64,000 nt of DNA, from contig JAJNNQ010000009.1 in the NCBI GenBank assembly GCA_027886175.1, positions 29,005,501 to 29,069,500 of the forward strand. Direction: 5' to 3'. The notes beneath the pieces are model-generated. The model was not told the DNA's origin. It saw nothing but the letters and a program-made list of their open reading frames with translations, and ran no database searches. The stretch comes from Phylloscopus collybita. Taxonomy: Eukaryota > Chordata > Aves > Passeriformes > Phylloscopidae. Both the position numbers and the translations under genes were made by a program. Numbering within the stretch: the stretch's first letter is position 1; the number at the start of each line of letters is the position of its first letter. This document shows, piece by piece, positions 49,988 to 57,582 of the stretch.

Positions 49988-52900
49988 TCAGTTAAACAAA
50001 TACTGAACACAATCATCTGGAGGAAGCAGCTCTTCTGCTTCTTTCTCTTGCCAAAACATCCAGGAGGGAAGAGTAACTGGGCAAGGAGGCTTTGCCTCTG
50101 AATTTTTCTCTTCTCTTTCCTTTTTTTTTCTTCTCCAAGAGGCCACAGTGGCCTGGGGCAATTTTGTTTCTGAAGGTTTTGGGACATAGGGTCTCACGCA
50201 TCGGGAGGGGATCCACTGCAAGCCAGTGGGAGTGGAGACGCAGGCGTACCCACGCTCCCAGGTGACCAAATCGTGAGGACCCTGTATTTTCAAAGTTTCT
50301 GGATCTTTGACAAGAACTTTTGGCCTTTCATGGGGCTCTAACTGTGAGCTCCCTTGAAAATGCCTTTTCACCGGCGGCTTCATGGACTTAAAAGAGCAAT
50401 TAAGAAAATTTAAAGTGAACAAAGCACGGGCCAATCTTACAGATGGTGGTTCAATTTTGAGAACTGGTTGTTGCTGACTGAGGACTCTTTTGAGATTCTG
50501 ATGAGTCTTTTCTACAATTGCTTGACCTGTCGGAGAGTGGGGAATCCCAGTTTTGTGTTCCACTCCCCATTGCTGTAAAAAACTGTGGAATTCTTTGGAT
50601 TTGTAAGCTGGTCCGTTGTCAGTTTTCAAAGACTTTGGGATGCCTAAAACAGCGAAAGCTTGGATAAAATGCTTGATAGCATCTCCAGCTTTCTCTCCTG
50701 TGTGGGCAGAAGCAAAAACAGCTCCCGAGAACGTGTCGACAGAGACATGCACGTACTTCTGCTTTCCAAAGGGGGCAAAGTGCGTGACGTCTGATTGCCA
50801 CACTTCACAGCTGGACAAACCACGGGGATTCACGCCTGTGGGCATGGATGGAATGGCACTTTTGTGACATTGTGAACAGCTATTTACAATCGCTTTGGCT
50901 TGGTCACGGGTTAAGTTAAACTGCCGGACCAAACCTGGTGCGTTTTGGTGATGGAGTTGGTGACTAATTCTTGCCTGCTCAAAACGATTTGGCAGTGGGG
51001 TCACTTCAACAGGAGCAGCGAGAGCATCAGCTCTCCTGTTTCCTTCTGCAATGGATCCTGGGAGCTCTGTGTGTGATCTGGTGTGCATCACGTAAAAGGG
51101 GTGTTCTCTGTGAGAAATCAGTTTCACAAGCTTAGAAAGCAACTGAAAAAGAGCGATGTTGGAAACTTCTTGCAGCACAGAATGTTCTGCTCTAGAAACT
51201 ATCCCTGCAACATAACTTGAATCGGTTACTAAATTGAAAGGTCCAGAGAACTTCTCAAACGCTCTAACGACTGCAGCTAACTCAGCAACTTGAGGCGATC
51301 CTTCTACCTCTGCAACATCTGATTCCCACTGTTGGGAAAGGGGGTCTTGCCAAGTCATGACTGACTTGTGTGACTTTCCTGATGCGTCTGTAAAAACAGT
51401 TAGAGCGTCAAGAGGCACTTTGCTCTGGATACTTTCTAGCTCTAATTGAAATGAAACATCGGCATTGAACAGTTTGTGGGCAGGCCGATGAACTGAAATT
51501 TGGCCGGGGTAGCTATCTAGAGCAAATTGCAGTGCTTCGTTCTCTTGGAGCAAATGCTCCAGCATGGCTTTTGTAATTTGGCCTGATTGTAATTTGATTG
51601 GCATGTGAATGAACTCAAAGTCACAGCCAGCCAGTTCCCGAAGGCGAATTCTGGCTTTTCGAATCAAATCGGCTATCAATTCTTGTGGCTTTGTCATTCG
51701 TTTGGACCTGTGGTGACTCAGAAAGACCCACTCTATAATTGAGAGGGGATCTTCCTTGTCTTGGACTTTTTTTGATTTCTGGATGGTTTTTTTGTCCCAT
51801 TGAAAAATCATTCCATGAAGATGTGGCAGCTTTCCCAGAATGATAAATCGAAAAGGCAGGTCAGGCTTGCACCTGTTGGCCTGTCTGGTGGACATTGCGT
51901 GCTGAATGTTTTCAAGCGCAATTTTTGCTTCTGGGGTGAGGGTCCTGGGGGAACTGAGCCCCTCTCCCCCTTTTAACAAATCAAAAAGGGGGGCTAGATT
52001 TTCAGTAGAAAGACCGAGCCACGGCCTCACCCAGTTTAAAGTTCCACACAGTTGATGAACATCTGCAAGGGTCTGAATTTGGGTTTTAATTTTCAATTTT
52101 TGAGGAACAATGGTTCTTTTTCCGATTTCAAGCCCTAAATATTTCCAGGGCGGCATTTGTTGAATTTTGGACTCTTGCAGCTCAAAACCTGCATCAACCA
52201 GTGAAGACACTGTGAGGTCGAGTGCATGTTTCAACAGGTCGTCTGTTGGCGCGGAAATCAAAACATCATCGATGTAATGATAAATGATCGCTTGGGGCAC
52301 TGCTGCACGCACGGGTTCGAGCAGGGAGGAAACGTACCGTTGGCAGAGCATGGGAGACACTTTTAGGCCTTGCGGTAAGACTCTCCACTGGTACCGCTTC
52401 CGGGGTGCGTCTTGATTGAGGGTGGGCACGGAAAAAGCAAAGCGTGGTGCATCATCGGGGTGAAGAGGAATGTGAAAAAAACAATCTTTGATGTCAATCA
52501 CAGTTAAATTCCAATTTTCAGGGAGCATAGTTGGGGAAGGCATCCCTGGCTGCAGTGATCCCATGTCCTCAACTACCTCGTTAATTTTTCGAAGATCGTG
52601 AAGTAGTCTCCATCTGGTCTTGTCTACTTTTTGAATGACAAACACTGGAGAGTTCCACGGTGAAGTGGTCTCTTCAATGTGGCCTTTTTTCAATTGCTCT
52701 TCTACCAATTCATTGAGCGCCTTTAATTTGTGCTTAGAAAGCGGCCACTGCTCTACCCAAACTGGTTCATCTGTCAGCCAATTCAGTTTTTGGATAGGGC
52801 GCTCCTCAGTGACCGCAACTTGAAAAACCTTTGAAGGGTCAGGAATGTTGATTGTGACTCCCCATTGGGACATTAAATCTCTTCCCCACAGGGGTTCGTC

Positions 52901-53713
52901 AAAATCCAACACAAAAGGGCGTAAAGTTGCCAATTGCCCATCTGGTCCCTCAAATGTGATTGCTTTCTTTGACTGCTTGGCCAATTGCAAACCCCCAATG
53001 CCATTTACATGTTTGACATAATCTTGTAATTCCCAGTGTGACGGCCACACCTTTTCTGGTACAATTGTGACATCTGCAGCTGTGTCCCAGGCTCCTTCAA
53101 GGAGTCTGGATTCGCCACCCATGGATAGTTTACAGTAATCTTTTGGCCTGTCAGAGCTTATCTTTTTTATCACAGCGACTGTGGTGTCTGTGTCGCTTTC
53201 TTCTTTGTCATCTTCTGTGGCAGTGTTCTCTAAATCTGTTCTCACTGCAAGCTCTTGGAGAGATGGAATGGCTTGGGCGATGATTTGCCCTTTTGGTAAA
53301 AATGTGGGTGGGTTATCACTGCCCAACCACACCACAAATCGCTCTGGGTCTGTTCTTACAATCCCAGGAGCAATCTTTATGTCTTTGGGAGTGTACTTAC
53401 AGTCTCCGACAACAACCCATTTGGTACCTATCAAATGCCACGTGCCTGGTTCTTTTGAGACCACGGCTGTGTGCCATTGACTGTCCCGCAGGTGAAGAGG
53501 CTCAGCCAGCTTGAGCCTAAAAGGCTCATACCTGTCTGTCGTTGTCAAGGATCCTGTTGGTTCAGGCAAAATTATGTGCCTCGGTTTGTCTGGTTTTGTC
53601 AAATCCTGTGAAAAGAAAGACAAATTTGATTTAAATGACTTTTTTCTTTTCTTGGTGTTTACATCAGCCCGATTTGGTTCAACACGATGGGCTGTCCCTC
53701 GCTCTTCATTCAG
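49988..53713 (-). CDS. pol: Pro-Pol in one frame: dUTPase-like, protease, RT, RNase H, integrase
   Basis: Made by -1 frameshift from gag; 1241 codons follow the slip. Numbering from 53623: residues 41-125 resemble a decayed dUTPase end (LPKGQIIAQ) without the Gly-Ile-Asp catalytic block. Protease spans about 165-260 with DTAAD at 180-184 (53072-53086), a GIGG flap (208-211) and GRD (248-250). RT spans about 290-560 with D377, LPQGLKVSP and YIDD at 450-453 (52265-52276). RNase H spans about 740-870 with D746, E781, D801 and D866. Integrase has H888/H892/C916/C919 and a D945, D1002, E1038 triad with 35-residue D-E spacing, then an SH3-like end and a Lys/Glu-rich tail. There are no stops. Protease and polymerase share one frame, unlike typical betaretroviruses. 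The Gly-to-Ala change at the protease active site is unusual. Confidence 0.95.
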   Translation of the reverse strand: MNEERGTAHRVEPNRADVNTKKRKKSFKSNLSFFSQDLTKPDKPRHIILPEPTGSLTTTDRYEPFRLKLAEPLHLRDSQWHTAVVSKEPGTWHLIGTKWVVVGDCKYTPKDIKIAPGIVRTDPERFVVWLGSDNPPTFLPKGQIIAQAIPSLQELAVRTDLENTATEDDKEESDTDTTVAVIKKISSDRPKDYCKLSMGGESRLLEGAWDTAADVTIVPEKVWPSHWELQDYVKHVNGIGGLQLAKQSKKAITFEGPDGQLATLRPFVLDFDEPLWGRDLMSQWGVTINIPDPSKVFQVAVTEERPIQKLNWLTDEPVWVEQWPLSKHKLKALNELVEEQLKKGHIEETTSPWNSPVFVIQKVDKTRWRLLHDLRKINEVVEDMGSLQPGMPSPTMLPENWNLTVIDIKDCFFHIPLHPDDAPRFAFSVPTLNQDAPRKRYQWRVLPQGLKVSPMLCQRYVSSLLEPVRAAVPQAIIYHYIDDVLISAPTDDLLKHALDLTVSSLVDAGFELQESKIQQMPPWKYLGLEIGKRTIVPQKLKIKTQIQTLADVHQLCGTLNWVRPWLGLSTENLAPLFDLLKGGEGLSSPRTLTPEAKIALENIQHAMSTRQANRCKPDLPFRFIILGKLPHLHGMIFQWDKKTIQKSKKVQDKEDPLSIIEWVFLSHHRSKRMTKPQELIADLIRKARIRLRELAGCDFEFIHMPIKLQSGQITKAMLEHLLQENEALQFALDSYPGQISVHRPAHKLFNADVSFQLELESIQSKVPLDALTVFTDASGKSHKSVMTWQDPLSQQWESDVAEVEGSPQVAELAAVVRAFEKFSGPFNLVTDSSYVAGIVSRAEHSVLQEVSNIALFQLLSKLVKLISHREHPFYVMHTRSHTELPGSIAEGNRRADALAAPVEVTPLPNRFEQARISHQLHHQNAPGLVRQFNLTRDQAKAIVNSCSQCHKSAIPSMPTGVNPRGLSSCEVWQSDVTHFAPFGKQKYVHVSVDTFSGAVFASAHTGEKAGDAIKHFIQAFAVLGIPKSLKTDNGPAYKSKEFHSFLQQWGVEHKTGIPHSPTGQAIVEKTHQNLKRVLSQQQPVLKIEPPSVRLARALFTLNFLNCSFKSMKPPVKRHFQGSSQLEPHERPKVLVKDPETLKIQGPHDLVTWERGYACVSTPTGLQWIPSRCVRPYVPKPSETKLPQATVASWRRKKKEREEKNSEAKPPCPVTLPSWMFWQEKEAEELLPPDDCVQYLFN

Positions 53714-53719
53714 TTTTTT
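53713..53719 (-). promoter_or_regulatory. -1 ribosomal frameshift slippery heptamer A AAA AAC
   Basis: In viral sense the gag codons read TCA AAA AAC TGA, so the heptamer A AAA AAC sits exactly one codon before the gag stop. Slipping by -1 enters the pol frame, which is open from this point. The same heptamer is used by several betaretroviruses. A downstream stimulatory structure was not evaluated. Confidence 0.93.
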
Positions 53720-54942
53720 GACTCTTTGTTGTTTTCTGTGTTCTCATTCTCCCCACTTCCCCTTTCTTTTAAAAAATTGTCAAATTCTTTTTTCATTGGA
53801 CACCGGTTTGTCCAGTGATTGTTTTGACCACAGAGGAAACAGGGGCGTTCTGGTTGTGCAGAAGTGTTTTTCTTTTGTGGCTCTGATGTCTTTTGGGCTT
53901 TCGAAGTTTCAGCAGCAGCAGCAGTGACTTTTGGGCGTGTTTTTGCTTCTTTGGGAGCTGGTTTCTTGCTCCTTGGAACTGTGACACTCACGGCTTGCAG
54001 CATTTGCCTGAGCTGAGGGATGGTCCCTGGTTCTCTTGGAATGAGGTTGATGGCAGCTGTGCACTCTTCGTTTGCATGGGAAAATGCCAGCTGCTGAATC
54101 ACTTGTTTTTGGGCTTCTTCTGCTACAACTTGCTGCTGGACGGCCATCGAGAGGCGGTCTACAAAGTCAACATATGATTCTTGTGGTTCCTGAAAAATTT
54201 CTAAATAACATTGAAAAGATCCAGTAGGTTGCATTTTTAAAAAGGCTTTGCAAGCTAGCTCAGTTACAAATTCTAAAACATTTTGTGGAATAACATCTGC
54301 TTGGTCAGTGGCTAGTTTCCAATCTCCCTCGCCTATTAAATGGTTGAGGGTGATTGGGTTGCCTGCGTTATCTGTTGCGGTGTCTGGGTTTTCTAACAAA
54401 GCTGGGAGTGCATCTTTCAACATGTTTGCCCATGTGCCTTCCCAAAGCTCAAACTGAGCCTTTTTTGACAAACATTTGAAAAGCTGCTTTAAATCTGAGG
54501 GAACAGCTGTGATTCCAGCAAAGGAAGAATACAACATTCCTTCAAAATATGAGCTTTCACGGCCAAATTCTTTTAAAGCTTTCATTAAATCTTTAATGAG
54601 TGACTGAGGGAAAGCACGCCAATTTGCAAAGGTATTTCCGTTCCCACGAGTTCTGCGATAGGTAACTGGTGTAATTGTGGGCAGTTTTTCTTTGCTTTGC
54701 ATTTGATTTGCTTTATCTGAGACTTTTTCTTCGGTAACTGCTGTTATGATTTCAGGAACTTCAAGCTGACAGTGTGTTTGCCTGTTACTATGGCAACAGG
54801 TTGTGGGCGGTGCCGCGCTGACGTTGCGGGGAGGGGGAAGGAGACTGCCTGGGACGGCTCCCGGCTCCGCCCCTCTTCTCAGCAATGGCGGCGAAGGCTG
54901 CAACGTCAACTCGGACCTGCGGCAAAAATGAGGAAAAACACT

Positions 54943-55140
54943 TCCCGGGATCGCGGGAACCGGGGGGGCCGCGGGGACCGCCGGCGCGGCGGGAAACGCC
55001 GGCGCCGCGAGAGCCGGCGCGCCGGGAACCGCCGGCGCGGCGGGGGCAGCCGGCGCGGCGGGGGCAGGGGCGGCGGGCGCGGCCGGGGTGGCCGCCGGGG
55101 CCGGGGGGGCCGCGGCCGGGTGAACTGCTGGAACTGGAGC
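54943..55140 (-). repeat. GC-rich Ala/Pro-coding segment inside gag
   Basis: About 200 bases dominated by CCG, GCG and GCC triplets, encoding degenerate Ala-Ala-Pro repeats in the gag frame. Base composition differs sharply from the AT-rich flanks and from the rest of the provirus. Plus-strand Arg/Gly frames and other minus-strand frames here are shadows. It likely expanded by replication slippage between matrix and capsid. Confidence 0.85.
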
Positions 55141-56227
55141 CCAGGGGAAGGGCCAAATCTATTTTTGGTTTTGAATGGGCGGGGAAAGGGGCGGGGGCAA
55201 GCTTGGGGACAAAGAAAAGGAAGAAAAGGGAGTGAAATAGGGCGGGGATAGCGGTGCACTCTGGGAAAAAGAAGTGGGAGGAGACCAAGAACAAAGAGCA
55301 TCTGTTCCAAGCACATGGCTTTCGCCATGTTTAGGGCAGCTTTCTTTGTTCTCTGGGAAGGGAAAAATTTCAGGATTGGGGATGCATGGGTCACCGGAGC
55401 CGTCTTCAACGGCAGGAGGGGCTGAGGGAGTCTCGTTCTCCGCGAACGAAAAACTAACTCTGGGTTTATTTTCTCGGGGAACCGAAGGAGAGAGAGGGGG
55501 GTTTTTTTTTCCGTTTAGACCTACTAAACGGTTTTGGGATGCTGCGGCAGTTCGGCCGTTACTGCCTTGGCTTAAAGGGGCAAGGTTTTCGGTTTTGGGA
55601 ATGGTTTTTGCATTTTTAAAAATTTTAAAGGGGTCTTTTGGGGATTTGGGAACTTTGGGTCTGGAGGGAGGGGTGGGAGGAGGGGAAAACGCAGGGGGGG
55701 GCGGAGAAGAAGAAGCATTAGACGGAAACAAAAGGGAAGAAGCTGAAAAACAGTTTTGCGAAGATACACTATTTTTTTCTTGCATTTTCTCAATTTCTTT
55801 CAAGGCAGACATCAGTTGCCAAGGCCAAAACATAAATTTTGAAGCTAAAACATCTCCTGACTGTGCTAGCTTTTGTAATTTTTTTAAAACATGTTCCCAA
55901 AACAAAATACAATTTACTTGGTTTGAATTAACATTTGAAAAGTGCAAAAACAAAAACTTAATAAATTTTTTCAATTCCTTTTTTGAATACTTTACTTTAG
56001 CAACTAATAAAATCCCAATTAAACTTTTAAAAACCTCTTTCTGAGTGATGGATTCAGTATTTCCCATTTTTTAGTTGTTATTGTTCCACCACTTCTTCAG
56101 ATTCCCCCCCTTCACTTCCTCACAGGTTTTCTTTTCCTGAGAAGGGTGCCTTTGCACAAAGAATGACTTAAAGCCGTTCTTCTTTCCTGTCTCAGGGGTT
56201 ATGCAACCTTAAGATTGTGCAGCTCTT

Positions 56228-56398
56228 TCAAGCCTGCACTGTGGGTATTTCCCTCCCCTTCTCTGAGGAAAATATACTCACCAAACCCAGAGGACAGCAG
56301 GGGGTAGGATGCTGATACAACCACACGCCGAAGAGGACTCCTTTGGGGCAGGAGCTGTTCTCTTCGTCCACCAGGGCTTCCCCTGATGGCTCATGCAT
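56228..56398 (-). CDS. Leader upstream ORF, 56 codons
   Basis: In viral sense ATGCATGAG supplies two overlapping start codons in the leader. The first (56398) opens 56 codons ending TGA at 56228-56230, upstream of the gag ATG. It runs through the candidate splice donor at 56281. It has no recognised motif. Leader uORFs are common in retroviruses and may affect gag translation. Coding function is uncertain. Confidence 0.35.
   Translation of the reverse strand: MHEPSGEALVDEENSSCPKGVLFGVWLYQHPTPCCPLGLVSIFSSEKGREIPTVQA
56276..56282 (-). promoter_or_regulatory. Candidate major splice donor
   Basis: Viral sense TTTG|GTGAGTAT matches the donor consensus well, with GT at 56281-56280. It lies between PBS and gag, so splicing to the acceptor near 49969 would give an env mRNA lacking gag and pol. 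Confidence 0.6.
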
Positions 56399-56484
56399 CT
56401 GAGAGTCTCTGCAGACTTCTCACAGGGTCCACTCTGGGCCGCTGTGTCAAACACACGACTCAGCGTGCTAACTGCGGCTGCACT

Positions 56485-56503
56485 GCCCCACGTTCGGGCG
56501 CCA
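56485..56503 (-). promoter_or_regulatory. Primer binding site, lysine tRNA type
   Basis: In viral sense TGGCGCCCGAACGTGGGGC begins two bases (GC) after the 5' LTR. The first 12 bases match the tRNA-Lys3 complement. The last seven resemble the tRNA-Lys1,2 complement, with one extra base relative to the usual Lys1,2 site. Confidence 0.88.
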
Positions 56504-56505
56504 GC

Positions 56506-57179
56506 TGTTGCGTCTCAGCCCCAGGGCGCTGGGTGCTGCGACCGTGCGTTTTCGGTTTTTGACCCAGCTTGATATTCAGGCTGGGCCCCCGGAAAGTTCG
56601 TTGGTGGGGTTTTGGGTTTGCAGGCAGTTTAGCTCACGCTGACATGGCGGTGGTAAAAGAGGGGACTTTGAGAAGCTTTGAAAAAGAGGCTTTATTTGGT
56701 GGGGGAGTCAGAGGTTCCCCCAGCCTCAGGTCAGTGCCTCTTCAAAGACCCCGGACCTGGGCTGCAGGGCATTTTATACAAACAATCTTATGGGTGGGTA
56801 TAATGTGTTTGAACCAATAAAACAATTAAAACGATACATGCCAGCTAGATTACATAAACACTAACAAATCCCAAATAAGTTGGGGAGTGGTCTCTCAGGG
56901 CTTTGCCAACCACGGGCCGAAGCTCTTGGACCTTGAAGATAAAAGTTTTATGATAGACAAAGGGAGAAGATCATACATGAAACAGGGATGTAACAGAAAG
57001 GGAACCAATAGGGAAGAGACTCTGTACAGAGACTCTGGTTGTCTTAGCAACTTTATTATTTACCTTGAAACAAAGGGGCCTTTTTAGAGTATCTACTATA
57101 CTAAAACTTACAATATAAAAAAAACTATACTACATTCAAAACTAAAACTTACAAAACATTTTTTTTTTACACAGCCACA
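56506..57179 (-). mobile_element. 5' LTR of the provirus (674 bp)
   Basis: Same ends and length as the 3' LTR, with one difference (A at 57088). In viral sense it is the promoter LTR. It carries TATAAAA (56772-56778), inverted CCAAT motifs in U3 and AATAAA (56691-56696). Confidence 0.97.
56772..56778 (-). promoter_or_regulatory. TATA box of the 5' LTR promoter
   Basis: TTTTATA on the plus strand reads TATAAAA in viral sense. It is about 80 bases before AATAAA, consistent with the U3/R boundary lying between them. Confidence 0.75.
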
Positions 57180-57582
57180 CTAACCATTAATTTTACACAG
57201 CCATCTTCACCACTAAACCATATCCCCAAGTCCATTTCTAAACATTTTTGAATAGGGGTGGTTATTCCACCACTTCCCTGGGAATCTTTTTCCAATGCCT
57301 GACCCTTTCAGTGAAGAAATTATCCCTAAAACCTAATCTAAAGCTTCCCTGTCACAATCCTCCCAGGCCTGTGAGGCCACTTCCTGTGGTCTTGTCACTT
57401 TTTACATAGGAAGAGAGACTGCCACCCAGTTCTCTACAACCGCTTTTCAGGTAGCTGTCGAGCATGATAAGGTCCCCTCTGAGTCTCTTTTTCTTCAGGT
57501 CAAACACTCCCAGCTTCTCTTAGCCACTCCTCATAATAACTGTTCCCTAACCTTTTCACCATCTTTGTTGTCCTTGGTCTTA
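57180..57582 (-). mobile_element. CR1 LINE, right half of the element split by the provirus
   Basis: After the duplicated CTAAC, the CR1 continues with CACCACTAAACCATATCCCC, TTCCACCACTTCCCTGGGAA, CCAATGCCTGACCCTTTCAG and ACCTAATCTAAAGCTTCCC. It runs to the AGCTTCTCTTAGCCACTCCTC block. Together with 47826-47882 this is one 5'-truncated CR1 of about 455 bases in minus orientation. Confidence 0.92.

Larger units (their letters stand above)
53710..56067 (-). pseudogene. gag: Gag polyprotein frame interrupted by one amber codon
   Basis: ATG at 56067 has a good context (A at -3, G at +4) and begins MGNTES, a myristoylation-type N terminus. A matrix domain of the betaretroviral p10-like type covers about residues 1-95. 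A Pro/Ser-rich region follows, with a PSAP late-domain motif at 214-217. TAG at 55159-55161 stops the frame at codon 303. The same frame is then open for 482 codons to TGA at 53710-53712. It runs first through about 65 Ala/Pro-rich residues in very GC-rich DNA. Capsid follows, with a major homology region (QEPQESYVDFVDRL, 54151-54192 approximately), then nucleocapsid with a single CX2CX4HX4C knuckle (CFLCGQNNHWTNRC). It overlaps the frameshift site. With the stop, only an N-terminal fragment is predicted from this copy. The stop could be a recent mutation or a read-through codon; the first is simpler. Confidence 0.92.
47883..57179 (-). mobile_element. Full-length class II (alpha/beta-like) endogenous retrovirus, 9297 bp
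   Basis: A complete provirus with two 674-bp LTRs that differ at a single site (48465 G versus 57088 A). CTAAC duplications flank it (47878-47882 and 57180-57184). It has PBS, gag, fused pro-pol, env and polypurine tract in canonical order on the minus strand. pol and env are open throughout, and gag carries one amber codon. Near-identical LTRs imply very recent integration. The PBS, RT and frameshift signal suit a betaretrovirus-like class II element, while Env has the CX6CC class typical of alpha- and gammaretroviruses. It sits inside an older CR1. Whether it is fixed, polymorphic or expressed cannot be told from the sequence. Confidence 0.97.

Noticed and set aside
54772..55409. Arg/Gly-rich plus-strand and Arg/Pro-rich minus-strand frames across the GC-rich gag block
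   Set aside because: They are shadows of the gag frame in very GC-rich DNA, where stops are rare.
55274..56044. 256-codon plus-strand ORF opposite gag
   Set aside because: It lies antisense to the matrix and proline-rich part of gag and has no recognised domain. The gag frame explains the open region.
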